Positions 1 to 12,254 of a stretch of DNA of 64,000 nucleotides are shown piece by piece. The notes beneath the pieces are model-generated. The model searched no databases. It had not been told where the DNA came from and saw only the letters and a list, made by a program, of their open reading frames with translations. A program made the position numbers and the translations under genes. Every line of letters starts with the position of its first letter. Positions within the stretch are counted from its first letter, which is position 1. The stretch spans positions 62,001-126,000 of the forward strand of contig JAODTK010000899.1 of NCBI GenBank assembly GCA_026419785.1. The letters run 5' to 3'. This DNA comes from Sclerodactyla briareus. Lineage: Eukaryota > Echinodermata > Holothuroidea > Dendrochirotida > Sclerodactylidae.

Positions 1-1029
1 AGCTTAACTAACGTAGACTGAGAGGTCATCATGCTCAATACTGAGTGCATGGTCCCAATTTTTTAAACATTGTTAGAGGCCCCTCATCATATGGACCTCC
101 TCATGAACTACTATTCAGTCCCCTCATAGAAAATAATCAAATTACAACCATCCAGAATACTAACAATATTTCACATTCACCAAATAAATGTACATTATGC
201 AGCGTCAATCCAGCAAAGTCGACTTAGCGTTTCCCTTGTTAAATTAGTGGATGACCTCGAGTGGAGAGGCACATACCAGTTATGAACAGCCAATAGTGTA
301 GAGAGGGCAGAGATAACTCATTTACTACTCAAGCTGTGTAACCTTCTCACTAACCTTGTATTGACTTGTGACTGTGTCTCTTGCTTTCCCGTCAAGTTCT
401 CTCCTTGTGAACAAAACCTTCGAGGCAATGCGAGAGTGTCCATTCATTGGACAATGTATTTGTCGGGTACACCAGCCAATGAACAGCGTGGTATCCACAC
501 TGCTCCATTGTCACCCCCGAACTCCGAAAAATAAGAAAGCCACAGTTGTACTGAGTAATAAATATTTATATGGGCATTTCATCGAGTCTTCGGAATCCTG
601 GGGGGCATCAGGAACAAGCATGAAATCAATCTACGAATTAAGTACATATTTGTACGCCTTCAAATCACATTCATCCAGGAGCCATTGACAAATGAAACAT
701 GGTGTAAGAAATGCGATACTAATTGTTTCAATGGAAAAAAAATACTCATAGTATTATGTTCAACACAGTCGTGCACCTTGTTCCCAGTACCTGTTGAAGT
801 AGAATTTCGGGGCAACTAGTGAGATACACATAACGTGGACTTCTTCCAACAGGCTAGCACAATGTAATCTAGTTCATTCCACGCGTTGCTAAACATTTCA
901 CATTTGGAGCGCTTAGTGACGGAACTCACAATGTGGCCCAGCTCTAAAACTACACTACCGCGGGAAGTCTAGATCAAGAAGACATCTTTAGATAACATCA
1001 CTAATAGGTAAATGTATTGAATTATAAAA
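1..1029. other. Leading stretch without a supported gene
   Basis: I see no convincing exon, RNA gene or repeat boundary here. The longest open frame (368-688, plus strand, 106 codons) begins with GTG rather than ATG and matches no family I know. Confidence 0.4.
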
Positions 1030-1290
1030 TTAGCTCACATGTGCCATGACTTTCTTTAACAGGGCAGCTCCATATTTCCGCTTTCTCCTTTTGTCTAGTT
1101 GATCCAGCTTTACGTTCACGGAATCACAGATGGCTTCCTCGCGGATGTTTCGTTTACTAGCCCCGCAGGAGGTGAACGATTCCTCACCCTTAGTTCGCAT
1201 CCAATCACCTGTTGATGATCCACAAAGGAAGGAGAGAATCGATGTCAGGGGAAGTGAAAAGGGGGCAATGGGGGCAATGATTAGAAACAT
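1030..1290 (-). CDS. Possible terminal exon, unknown protein (weak)
   Basis: An open frame on the minus strand ends at a stop near 1030. Its last 45 or so residues are rich in Lys, Arg and Glu and include KLDQLDKRRKRKYGAALLKK, which has the composition of a real, possibly nucleic-acid-binding, C-terminal segment. I recognise no family. The upstream part is less protein-like, so a splice acceptor may lie near 1160-1180. The opposite strand is also open over 1130-1318 with an ATG in fair context, so at most one of the two can be real. This is a weak call. Confidence 0.18.
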   Translation of the reverse strand: MFLIIAPIAPFSLPLTSILSFLCGSSTGDWMRTKGEESFTSCGASKRNIREEAICDSVNVKLDQLDKRRKRKYGAALLKKVMAHVS

Positions 1291-1395
1291 GATATCTGGA
1301 GATTACAAGTATCAGTAAAGACTCAAGGTATTTTTGTTACCTACGAATGCTAAGGCAAAACTCTTTTAAAGGGTACTGACGGGCCTAATTACGGT

Positions 1396-1733
1396 ACTAC
1401 CGTATTCATTCCGCTAACGCCCAGGGCGCTTGCAAAGTTCATGCTGGGCGATCACGAGAGTATAACTTTTATCGATATTCTTTCCCTAATATATGGGTGG
1501 GCGGGTTGTTGAGGGGGAGGTAGGGTAGATGATGCAGGTTGAAATAGAAGACATTGTTTGCTTCAAATGTGCGAGATTTTGAATGTTCTGTTTAGTACAT
1601 GGTGTTCCAATTTGAGAAATAATGAAATTTCGCAGCCCAGTGGGTGTGGGTAATCAACCTGCATGCCCCCCCCCCAAAAAAAAATAGGTGGGCGCTCACG
1701 GGAGTGGGCGCGTAGCGGAATGGATACGGTATT
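1396..1733. mobile_element. Small MITE-like element with inverted ends
   Basis: The left end reads ACCGTATTCATTCCGCTA and, about 340 bp away, the right end carries the near-exact inverse (TAGCGGAATGGATACGGT). Further inside, GC-rich GGGCGC motifs are also mirrored. The interior is non-coding. Size and mirrored ends fit a non-autonomous DNA transposon. A target-site duplication is not clear; a TA is possible. Confidence 0.55.
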
Positions 1734-1879
1734 TTGGAGAAAAAAATGAAACGAAGGGCAAGAGAAGCGTCTATGGTTTATTTATTGACTAAGATATGAA
1801 TCTGGGTGATCAGGTGGTCTGTTATGCGGGCAGTATGTGATCGCAGAGAACAGAGTCCAATTTCCACGCGGATTGTACC

Positions 1880-1948
1880 TCAGACCCGTTTCCCTAAGCC
1901 TCTAGCTTAGGCTAAGAGTCCCTAGATGCGTATGAGGAACGGGTCTGA
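1880..1948. repeat. Nested hairpin, about 69 bp
   Basis: The outer arms TCAGACCCGTT (1880-1890) and AACGGGTCTGA (1938-1948) are perfect inverse complements. Inside lies a second perfect stem, CCTAAGC/GCTTAGG (1893-1911). The size is tRNA-like, but there is no T-loop (TTCRANNY) signature, so I do not call a tRNA. Confidence 0.5.
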
Positions 1949-2529
1949 TGTGAAAATCAAATATTTCACGAAGCGAACGTTTGTTCAGAAGAGAGGAACA
2001 CTGCAAGTTTATGCGAAAAGACCATAAAAAAGGGGCAGCAGTCATGCATATTTCGTTGATGGCTTTTTAAGGAAGATTTCCCATAGATCATCGCGGCGAT
2101 ACGCGTCCGTTTATACCATTGGTATATTGCCTATCGCTATTCATTGATTGTTTGTATCATTTATATTTTTTTGCCTCTGTGGAACAATCTCTATGTTGAG
2201 TAAACTAAATAGGACATATTCGAACTCTAGCCCCCGCTCAGTCAGTGGACGTAAATTGGCGATTTTTCAATGCGTACGGACCCGCCCATAACGAATTATG
2301 GATCCTAGCCAAGCTAGGATTCTATGGATGCTGATGTAATGTGGTGCGCGGTATGAAAGTGAAAAACATAAATTTGCAAGGGAGGTTGATAATTTAGAAG
2401 GAAAGGAAACTGTATAATGTCGGGGGAACCATACATATCAAGCAGCTCATGAATAGTGACGTTAAATTGCTTTGTTTGGAAACTATTCCATAAATCCAAT
2501 TTACCGTGATCAGAGCCCGCATCCGTACA

Positions 2530-2760
2530 CATTTTGATAATTTTGTCTACTCATGGTTCCCGGCTTCTGGTCCAGGAATTATATGGGACAGTTTCTAAAC
2601 TATGGAGTATCGATACACTTCAAGAAAGTCGTGACGTGGTTTTTCAGGAATTGTGGGTGGATTCTTTGAGTCCTGGCTATTTTATCTTGGCTTGTTGTGG
2701 TTTCAGGTTAGTTCATGAGGACTCGAATTCCTCCTCGGCTTCATACTAACTAAACTAAAC
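2530..2760 (+). repeat. Dispersed repeat, copy 1 (pair at 10310-10440)
   Basis: The segment around TTTTCAGGAATTGTGGG and the following TTCATGAGGACT recurs in degraded form at about 10350-10430. Both copies are followed by ACTAAC-like tails. The 71-codon open frame across this copy is not preserved in the other, so I treat it as repeat rather than gene. Confidence 0.4.
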
Positions 2761-3159
2761 TGAACTAAACTAATATGTTGATCGATTGAAAAAAAAAAAA
2801 CGCCCGCCCGACGAAACAGTTGCCAATTGAAAAGAGTTACCTCCAGGACGCCTGAGCAGCCTCTCGTTCTTCGTCGCTCCTCGGGGCTGTTCCTGCCTGG
2901 CTCTGGCTTAACGACAAATGGTCCGTAAAACCTGAAAATAAGACTGGTTGAATTGAAGAAAAAAATCGTATACACAACTCTTCGCTTTCATCAACATGAC
3001 ATACACAAAGACAGGCAAGATTTACCCCAGTTATGCTTGCGGCGGGTGCCAGGGTGCCAGGGACTCTTACCTGTGAAAGAGAATTTGTGGAAAACCCAAA
3101 TATTGACTGCATAAACATTGATTTTTTAACTTGCATCAGAACTGTACAAACCAAGGGTA

Positions 3160-4665
3160 ATCCATAACTCAAACTTTGCCCGTCATGAAAAAAAGGGTTC
3201 GCCACCAGAACGAGGCGATCGGCAAAAAGTATCTGCACTGGTGCGCGATCGGTGGTTCCATTATTCACTTACACTACACACATACACAACCAACTAGTCA
3301 TGCAGACCAAACAAAATTTCGTCATGTCCAACGAACATCACCATATTTTCACAGATAACACATTAAACATTCCTAGAAATTCCTAAAATGACTGAACAAT
3401 AAGTTTGGACTCTTAAATACAAAAGTCCCTTAATGTTTTTTTCTCTTCATTGCCCCCCCCCCCACTCTTCCCTCCATGGATACCCAAATTTGAAAGTTTT
3501 CAACGCTCAGTCAACTCACCATTTTGACCAAAATCTAACTGGAAATGTTTCTAAAATCCCCTTAGCAGCCGGGCTTTTCCTTTTTTTGCCTTGGAAAAAT
3601 CATTTCTTCATTATTCATTGCCTTTTATTTTCCAAGCAGCCAGGACATGGCCACCCCCCCCCCCTGCCAGGCAGCAAACACCCTCCCCCGCCTCTCCGCG
3701 CACACCAACAAACTATCCCATGCAGCAGGCAAAGATTCCCAAATATTTTTTAGGAAACCTCCAAATTTGTCCCCAGTCCGGCAGAAGAGAGGAAAGAAAA
3801 AGTTACAGTACAGTATTTTTTGTGGGTCTAATCAACTTAATCAATTGGTTGGGTAAGAGAGGGTTGGGTTTGCTTGTGGGCAGCTTATAACAGCACAATT
3901 GCACAGGATCATGGTTTATCGTCCTCAGTGCTTTATTTCTAACAGAAGCTATTATATGACGGAATCCAATCAAAATCCTGAACATCAAACACCATCGATG
4001 CAGAAAATGTTAACGGGACCATACCTACTGAGTTTGGCGAAATTCTTCCAAGTTGGAAATTGGGAATAGAGTTATGCAAATGGCCAATGCAATGATCTTA
4101 CGACCCCAGACTGTACCTTCAAAATGAATCAGGATCAAAGGTGGATCACATCTAACAGGTTTTGTGGAAATCCTACGAACTTTTTCAAAAATTGCAAAAA
4201 TTATGCAAAGTAAACACATTAAATGACCTCCAGTGACCCGACGTCAATTTTTAAAATTTATCGGGGAACCATGGTAGACCACATCACCAAGTTTCGTGAG
4301 AATCCGACGAACTTGAAAATCACATAAACTTTGAAATTAGACCACTAAATTAGCATATTTTAAGCTGAAAAATCAATTCAGTTCATAACTGTCATACAGG
4401 TCCTACACGCCAACACTACATAATGTAGCAATACGGTCTTGCATAATCCTGCTAACGAGTTAAACATAGTTTCATGAAAGAGCTAATTTCCCAAATTAAT
4501 TAATGACTTGCTGCTCAAAACCGGTGCTACACACAAAATTTCGTAAGAGTCGCCTCACGGTTTGTGGAAAATCCTGCCAACGAGAAAGTTGCAAAACACA
4601 ACCACACGCCATAGTGACCACTAGTCTCTCCTGAATTTCATTCAGGCGAGACCACCCCCCCCCCC
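3160..4665 (+). repeat. Long dispersed repeat R1, copy A
   Basis: This is a non-coding interspersed element whose paralogue lies at 18410-20590. The left end has a GGCGATCG palindrome followed by a GCGCGATCGGTGG motif. The middle is C-rich (CCTCCCCCGCCTC). The right half consists of TGACC-containing blocks and conserved phrases such as CACCAAGTTTCGTGA and AATCCGACGAACTT. It ends with CTAGTCTCTCCTGAA, TTCA and TTCAGGCGAGAC, a terminal hairpin whose inverse (GTCTCGCCTG) also marks the left end of the family. Proline-rich open frames over the C-rich part are not credible genes. Confidence 0.65.
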
Positions 4666-4680
4666 CCCCCCCCCCCCCCA
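4655..4680. repeat. Poly-C tract at the R1/R2 junction
   Basis: About 24 consecutive C follow the terminal hairpin of R1 copy A. A homopolymer this long is prone to slippage and its length here is unreliable. Confidence 0.8.
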
Positions 4681-7600
4681 ATGAACAAGGCGATCGACCC
4701 CCAGTTCCGTCCTCGCACTGGTTGCGCGATCACGTGATTTTCTATTGGTCAACATGCAAACAATTACAAGGCATTCCATATGTTGCTAAATCCCAATGCT
4801 CTAAATATTCAACCATTCATTGCCATCATGGACTACACCTACTTACCTCAATTATAAACCAATACTTAACTGGAGTTAATAGTTCCCTTAAGATTACTGT
4901 ATTGTCCAAACAATGTAAATGGACCCTAAATCTAATAAAGTTTAGACTATATATCATCAAGAGTTGCCTTTTACATCTACTACTTCCATTCAATCCCTAG
5001 GAGTTCACACCCACCCCGCTCACATCCTCTGTTCTAAGAGTGGAAATAAGCCATCTAATTAGGCTTCCCTGGCAGGAGTAATGGCAGGCCCTATTGGCCT
5101 GAAGCTATGACTTAGAAGTGATAAAAGGGAGTTACCCTCCCTCCCCCATCTCACACACCAGAGCTACTAAAGGTGACACCTGACACCATTTCATTCTTGA
5201 ATAGGTGCCTGGGAGTAAGTAAGGGTACAAATGGATGAGTGTTGACACTTTTATGGGCAGTGTAAGGGGCCCAGAAGAGGTTATTGCAGGATGTGTGAAC
5301 TCAAGGTAAAAGGCAGAGGTTTTTGACAATGGATGGGAATCTCGGTCTGTCACAGATGGGAATACCTATTAGGATGAATGGAAAGAAAAAACATGCCCGA
5401 GGGGTTAAAAATGAGGAAAAAAATTTTGTTATTGATAGCAGGCTATAATAATAGTGATTTCGCATCATGCTGGTCAGCAGAGCCCCAAACTAAACCATTC
5501 TTAAAAACGTAGCGTACAGTCTCTGGAAGTTGTAGGAAATGTTATTGTTTGACAGTTTTGGTTCCTAAGTGACCTTGAATGGAACTTGAGGACATTAACG
5601 GTTTTATGAAAAATGTTACCCTGATCAATGCAGCATGTCCCGAAATTGCAGTTATATAACACACGGTCACTAAAAATTGATGCAGAAAAGGTTAATATTG
5701 GCAGTTTCTTGACCTCGAATGAACCTTAATGACTGAGGTTTTTATGAAAAATGCCCCAAAAGCATTATGTTATCAGGTACCAAACCCTATGCTATCGCGA
5801 AACAGGGATTAAAAATCAACTTTAGCCCCTTGTATCTTTAGAACAGGTGTCAGATTGAAGCGGGAGTGAAGGCGGGTTAGTTGGTTTCGTCTATGTAAGC
5901 CAGATATAGAACTACTCACATCATCCAACAAATCGAAAGTTTTTATTTCTTGCCTGAACTCCTTAAATAAGAATTTTCTTAAAACTGACATTACCTTTTG
6001 AACCTGTCTTCTATAGATGTTGTTTGAGGACTGAACCCAAAAATGACCATGACAAATCTTACGAGCACCCTAGCTGCATTCAATCCAATTGTTACTGGGC
6101 CATTGACAAAATTCAAAACATTGTTGTAATTTATGCAAAGTATTCACATTAAATGACATCAAAGGACCTTTACACTGTTGTTAAATCAGGATCAAAGGTG
6201 TAACCATCTCCACCAAGTTTCATGAGGCTTACAAGAACACGCGTAATGTTATTGCGAAAAAAAAGCTATTAAATTAAACTTTGACCTATTGTTGTAAACT
6301 ACAAAAGTATGCGTCCGATCGAGAGCGGAGTTGAGCTTTCCTCCAGAAGCACACCAGGTCTATCACATATCCAAAAATAACAGTGTTTTTTTGGCCCCGT
6401 AAACTCCTTAAATAAGCAATTATTCAAGTACTCAAACCTTTAACACATGACCACCGACAGAGGTCAAATTTGAGTCAGAGGTCACACACATGCAGGTCAA
6501 CAATTATTTTAACAAAATCACAATGGTGAACCTTTCCAGACTCACCCAGTATTCAATTCTCCGATTAGGCCCAGAAAACAGTTTTTGACCCTAAGTGACC
6601 TGATGACCTTAATGACATGGCAGGTTTTAAAAATGAACTCTCTGTGATACATCCCACTCCTGGAGCATTTAAATTTCTGATGACCTGCCCAGTGTATTGC
6701 AAGAAGTCTATAATCAGTTTTTACCCCTACGTGACCTTTGATGACCTTCAATGAACATGCGGTTTTATAAAAATTGTTACTCAAGGTGAGGCATCCACTA
6801 TAGAAGCATATTGCATTCCCATGAACACGCCAAATGTATTGCAAAAAAGCTATAAATTAAACTTTGACCCCTTGTAACACTACCAAGTATGGCGTCCGAT
6901 CGAAGCGGGGAGTGGTCTCCTCCATAAAGCCACAAAGGTCTCTCAATATCAAAAAATAACCAGTTTCTATTTTTGTGCGTTGTACTCCTTAATAAGCACC
7001 ATTATTCAAACTAAACCTTACCCCTATGAACCACCCGACAGAGGTTCAAATTGAGGTCAGAGGTACACACTGCAGGTCAACAAATTATATCACAATGGTG
7101 ACCTTCCAGCCTCACAGACATTCAATTCTCGATGATGGCCAGAAAACAGTTTTTGACCCTAAGTGACCTGAATGACAGATTAGTAAACATAAATGACCTA
7201 TGGGCCCTCGGCCCTACTGGAAAATTAATGGGGACTATAGATACACCATCTCCACCAGGTTCGTCAAAATCCAACAACTTCAAAAATAATCGGCAGAACT
7301 TTATGCATATTAGATTAATTAGCATATATCATTCCAGGAATCTGATCACTTCGTGTACTCTTCTAGTTTTATATACCCCTGAACGGCTCACCAATGCATC
7401 TACCCGTTCAGAGATATCTTTACCCAATCTTCCGGCCATTTTCACTTAATAGCAAATTTATGCAATGAGAATGGTCTTTTTGGGCCGAAAGTGATCACAT
7501 CGGCAACTCTTCACCGCGCACCTCCACAAAGAAGTCCCAGCATGATGGCCTCCTCGGTCAGGAGATATCTACCGCACATACGGACAGGACAGACAGACAG

Positions 7601-7690
7601 ACAGACCAGACAGACAGACAGACGACAGACAACAAAGTGACCATATGTCTCTCCTTGAACAAAGTTCAGCGAGAACAAAACACTCCAACG
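4680..7690 (+). repeat. Long dispersed repeat R2, copy A (GACA-tailed)
   Basis: This ~3 kb non-coding segment is paralogous, block by block, to 12255-14585. The left end has GCGATCGACCCC and GGTTGCGCGATCACG. Both copies then share the blocks around 5330-5500/12890-13030, 5560-5700/13270-13400 and 5800-7450/13560-14300. The right end has a degenerate GACA array, then GTGACCA, CTCTCCTTGAACAAAGTTCA and a CGAGA motif. That terminal hairpin is the same as in R1, so R1 and R2 look like branches of one superfamily. Confidence 0.65.
7588..7628 (+). repeat. Interrupted GACA microsatellite
   Basis: About nine GACA units with interruptions sit just inside the right end of R2 copy A, at the place where the R2 paralogue carries about 20 clean units. 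Confidence 0.85.
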
Positions 7691-8360
7691 AGGGGGGGAA
7701 GCGATTATTATATTATCGACAATATGAATAGTCTCACAATGGTAATGTTGCCCTCGTTCATGTTAGGCCATCCATCAGGGCAGCAATCCTCGTCTTCCAA
7801 TTCCGACTTTCCACTGAACTATGCTCCAGGCTGTGGTGCAATCCAAACAATATATTATTTGCGCCACCACATTTTGAAAGTGGTTTGTGGGGGGGGGGGG
7901 CTTCAAATTAGGGGTCAAAAGCAGTAACAAGCATTTTTTCGTGCGTGGGAAATATGCATGTATTGCTTCTCATAGAAATGTATCCGGTCAGTAGGTTGAG
8001 GTTACCTCGGTCACAGAGGTCAGGGTGGAAAAGCAATAACATAGAATGGCATGGAGTAGATTTTCATATTTAGCAACGAAGGATCGCATTTAGGAGAGGT
8101 GATCTTCCTGGTTTTGGTCATTTTCAAGTCACCTGAAGGTCACAGAGGTCAAGCCAGAAAAAGTTCGAGAGCTGATAACTACTCACAACGAAAGATTTAG
8201 AGAGCTCATACTCAACACAACATGATATCCCTTTGGTAGATTTCGTTTTGGGGGTCGGGTCGGAAGCCACCTAAGGTCACAGTCCCAAGCACCTCCTTTG
8301 CTCAGTGTCACGGCGAAGATCCCTGCGCCCTTGGGTTCTTCCTGTATAAGAATCTGACGG
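7691..8360. other. Stretch without a supported gene
   Basis: There is a poly-G tract at 7890-7900 and several AGGTCA/TGACCT half-sites at 8000-8290 (for example TCACAGAGGTCA twice). No exon is supported. Confidence 0.4.
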
Positions 8361-8414
8361 GGCTATATTGAATCGCAGGGGTGGCCCGGAGAAAGGCGAG
8401 GAAGCGGGAAGAGG

Positions 8415-8715
8415 CACACCCCTCCCCCGGGACAGTCGATCAACAGAAAACTCCCCTCCCCGGGACAGCGATCAACAGAAAACACACCCTCCCCCGGGAC
8501 CAGCGAATCAACAGAAAACACACCCACCCCCGGGACAGCGATCAACAGAAAACAACACCCTCCCCCGGGACAGCGTCAACAGAAAACAACACCCTCCCCC
8601 TGGACAGCGATCAACAGAAAACTCAACCCCTTCCCGGGACAGCGGATCAACAGAAAATCAAATCACTCCCTCCCCCGGGAACAGCGATCACAAAAAAACA
8701 CAAACCCTCTTCGAA
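8415..8715 (+). repeat. GC-rich minisatellite, about nine units of 30-35 bp
   Basis: The unit is roughly CCTCCCCCGGGACAGCGATC followed by AACAGAAAACA. Units differ by small indels and substitutions, so two overlapping open frames (119 and 136 codons) run through it with different repeat peptides. Those frames reflect the repeat and are not a supported gene. A single diverged unit of the same motif occurs at about 37645-37690. Confidence 0.85.
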
Positions 8716-8726
8716 GCTAAGATCTA

Positions 8727-10700
8727 ATCCCAATACCGTAAAGAAGTTTGTTCGTCTTTCTTCTTTATCTGAGCATATTATGAAATGGTAATAGTTCCAT
8801 ACTGGTATATGAAATCTAGTATGGATTGGTATTCAGGGACTGAATCGATAAAGATTATTCAGCAACCAACCAGTTGTCTCCAACTACCATAGTCCTTCAC
8901 ACACCTCAACAACTTAATATTCCCTGTGCAAAAACGCTGGGTCAATGCGGTCCAACTCTTCACAACCAATCAGGATCAAGCATGTCAGGGTTGCGCTTTC
9001 AGGGTGCGACAGTTTCCCACTCAAATTATTCATAAATGTTGACACTGACATCACCATCACTTCACTAAATTAAACCTCGTGTAAAGAACACTCGAGGTTT
9101 GTTGAAGTTGACAAATAATTCAAATTCAGTTACACTGTCCTGTCTGGCTGTCTGTCTGTCTGTCGAACATGAGAGATGGCGCGCTCTACCCCCTCCCCCA
9201 TTTATCCATTTTATTTATTTAGGATTTAGCGACCGAGCGCAATTGTAACTGTCATGGTATAACAGGATTAACAGCGAGCAAATACCGTATGATCTATATT
9301 CAGACTAGTATGTATCAATAAGTTAATAATAAAACAATGTTTCTCCATCCCATATTCTTCCATTTGTGGAAACGCTACTTCCACTAATAACTGATAGTAT
9401 TGGTGGTGCGAAAGGCTCAGCCATGATAACACCATTTCTCGAGAAAAATCGAGATTGGCAGGACGCTCGGAAAAAAATGCCATAAGGAAGGTATGTGCAT
9501 GCTTTCTTCTTTTTCCAGTGTAATTAGGTAAGAAATCTGACGTAGAAAAAAGCTATGGAATTGCGACTAATCATTCAAGGTTTGCTTAATTCACCCGACC
9601 AGTCGGCTCACGGCTTGGAAGTATGGGCAGATAAGCCAAAGATACAGGCACTATATTTTGGGGCAGTGCAGTGTACACACTAAGAATATCAGCTGGGCGC
9701 CTGTGAATCAATGGTGACGTGATGCATCTTTCGGGGTATACTTTGCCGACTACCAGATCGAGATCCGCGTGTCTATATTTGCGTTATTACAGAGGAGTGC
9801 TTACCGGACTGATTAGAGAGAGTGTCACCTCCATTTGGGGCGGGTAGAGTCTCCTGGGCACCCGCTGTCATACTGAGGTAGCCTCTGATCTCCTCTTAAC
9901 TGTAAATGGGATATAGTACACTCAATCCTCAAAAACTGCTCCTAAATTGCAATAATTGATAAATGTGCTACCCTGCCTGGTAAAACATCGTTCATTACTA
10001 TAACCATTTAGTCATCCGTAATCCGGCGGGGTGCTATAATTGCTAACAGATTGACATCAATGCAGCTACGGCGAATTCGTGGTGAATAATTCAGGTTTTC
10101 AAAATTGCTAATGGATTGGATGACTTTTTTTCGATTACTTCTTCGAATTTTCATTTTATTTTTCATTTTCATTCAAAATAAAATGTTCACCACTAATAGG
10201 GGCCATTGTTTCTAGCTAAGTGGTAAACGTTGCAGATAAGACATTCGGAATTATTTCTTCTCGCAGAGAGTGATTCATGAGTGAAATAACCACCCTGCAG
10301 ATGCTGTTTGGTCTAAGAGTGTTATATGCAAAGAACAGCCTGGACTTGCTTTTCAGGAATTGTGGGAGACTTCTCTGATTGCGGGCGGATTTAGGATCGT
10401 TCACGAGGACTGGATTCCTTCCTGACCCTTCCCTACGAAACTAACCTAGAAAACAACAACAGTGATATGCTCATGTTCCCCAAGGTCATTGGATGTGCCG
10501 AAAGTGTCATTAGTTTGAAGAATGTTGCATAACATGCATGCTGCAGAATATAAATGTCTTTTATAAAAGGTGAGAAACTGCTGCCTGAAGAAGTTTCATA
10601 GTGGGTGTCCAGGCTGACCTGTGTCGACCTCAGATGACAGACGACCGCTCTAACTTAAACGATTCTCTAAATCCCTGAAAGTGGGGATTCTACCTGAGTT
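8727..10700. other. Stretch without a supported gene
   Basis: A short (TGTC)n run lies at about 9142-9163, and the second copy of the 2.5 kb dispersed repeat lies at about 10310-10440. I see no credible exon on either strand. Confidence 0.4.
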
Positions 10701-11720
10701 TCCAATGAGCAGTGTCTTTTGTTTTGGTATCCATACATTAACAAATTAGACTCTTAATAGGCATATTTCACGCTGAGAATCTAATCAGTTCCAACACCTA
10801 ATATCCTATTCCTATTTACCAGACCACATCAGCAAAGCTCCTATACGGTTTGTTTGCTGACGAGCTCAAATGATGAAGTACATAGAACTCACCCATTGTT
10901 CTCCACCGTGCATTCTCCTTTGTGTTTATTTTCCGCTTATATTTGCATCTGATGCCGTTGGCCCTGTGCCGCCTGAAATAATAAACCAGACGTCCAAGAA
11001 CGATGAGTTTAATCGGCTAACAGTACCCAGCAAGGATTATGGACAAACACGAGAATGCATGATTGCAGAGTCGAAAAGCCTGAGCCGTTAATGAACTAAC
11101 TCGTAGCAATTCCTTTTCTCAAAATATATCATCGTAATTATGCATTGTATACTTATAGTGTTAATAAGTTTACCTTTACTACTAGAGATATCAGATGACC
11201 GTTAAGCTGCGTTAAAACAATAGGGTCCATATACCTGTTATGGGGGAACTCATCATTCATCCAGACCTGGGCATCCTAGCATTTTTCCCCCGGATTTCGA
11301 CCCCAAAGAGTTCACACCGAAAATGTGAGTCACAGCCAATTTATTAACTTGCTATAAACAAGAGGGCTCACGAACCACTAGTCTAGCCATTGTTGCCGAC
11401 GATTGCGGTTGGTCATTTTGGCTTTAATATGTTTCAACCAACCTGCTGAACATTCAATCAGTTCATCGACCTTATATCCAGTACCTTTGTGCCAAACCAA
11501 ATCCATAGCAGCTACCGTTCGTCCGTGATCTTAACAATGAATTACATGAAATACGCTAGTTACCCTACTTAATCAGTGACTTCAGTGCTCAATTCAATCA
11601 GATCGGTCCAACGGTCTTAACGTTCCGAAGAAACCCTGCTAACGAGAAAAGTGGCCACACACAGAGACACACAAACACACACAGACACAAAAGCACCACA
11701 TTGATACGCCAAATCGAAGG
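10700..11720 (+). repeat. Degraded R1-type repeat
   Basis: R1 phrases recur here: AGGCATATTTCACGCTGAGA with AATCTAATCAGTTCC (10755-10790), TTCATCGACCTTATATCCAG (11462-11481) and ACCCTGCTAACGAGAAA followed by a CACA-rich tail (11633-11690). The 73-codon ATG frame at 10870-11091 lies within this degraded copy and shows no recognisable domain. Confidence 0.45.
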
Positions 11721-11954
11721 ACGAAATCTGGCAATATTTTTCTTTATTCCAACCAGAAGCCAAAAAGGCTTATGAGTGCCTTGACGTGATAACCTGCGAC
11801 TGACACACTCGATTTCAAAAGTAGCGGGATCATGAATCTCGACCCTCGGTAATAGGCCTAATCAAAAAATATTGTTACACCGACTCCGGGAGGCTACACA
11901 ACCAAATGTAATTAGTTCTGATTTGCATAAGCATTCGGGATTCATGTTTACAAG

Positions 11955-12115
11955 TGTAATATACTTTCGGACCTAAAGACCGTGCGGACCAAAACCTTGT
12001 CGACTGATGACGTGTATTTTGTTTTAGGACTGAAATACGGGTTGTCTATTTCCGGACTGCAAGACCGTATCGGAATGTGAAAAAACGTGTCGACTAAAGA
12101 CGGTGCGGATTGACA
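11955..12115. repeat. Degenerate short tandem array
   Basis: The motifs GTGCGGAC, AAGACCGT and GTCGACTAAAGAC repeat irregularly, in both orientations, over about 160 bp. The period is unclear, roughly 20-50 bp. It is non-coding. Confidence 0.45.
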
Positions 12116-12254
12116 GCAGCCCACTGGAAGGCAGGCCATACTTTGCATGCGACACGGGCCCTGATCAGCCCCCATAATCTGAGTTGCTGCCCAGTTCCAA
12201 TAAAAACTTTACTTGAATAAAACCATAGCTAATAATCTTGGATACGAAAACTCT

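Noticed and set aside
1880-1948. tRNA gene
   Set aside because: Cloverleaf-like pairing but no A or B box and no T-loop.
3433-3890. Proline-rich frames in R1 copy A
   Set aside because: The C-rich part of R1 is not open in the paralogous copy at 18.6-18.9 kb.
8415-8715. CRISPR-like array of ~32 bp units
   Set aside because: Units are contiguous with no unique spacers, and the window is eukaryotic.
8368-8791. Two long overlapping frames (119 and 136 codons) of repeated peptide
   Set aside because: They are translations of the minisatellite; unit indels shift the frame and the flanks are not coding.
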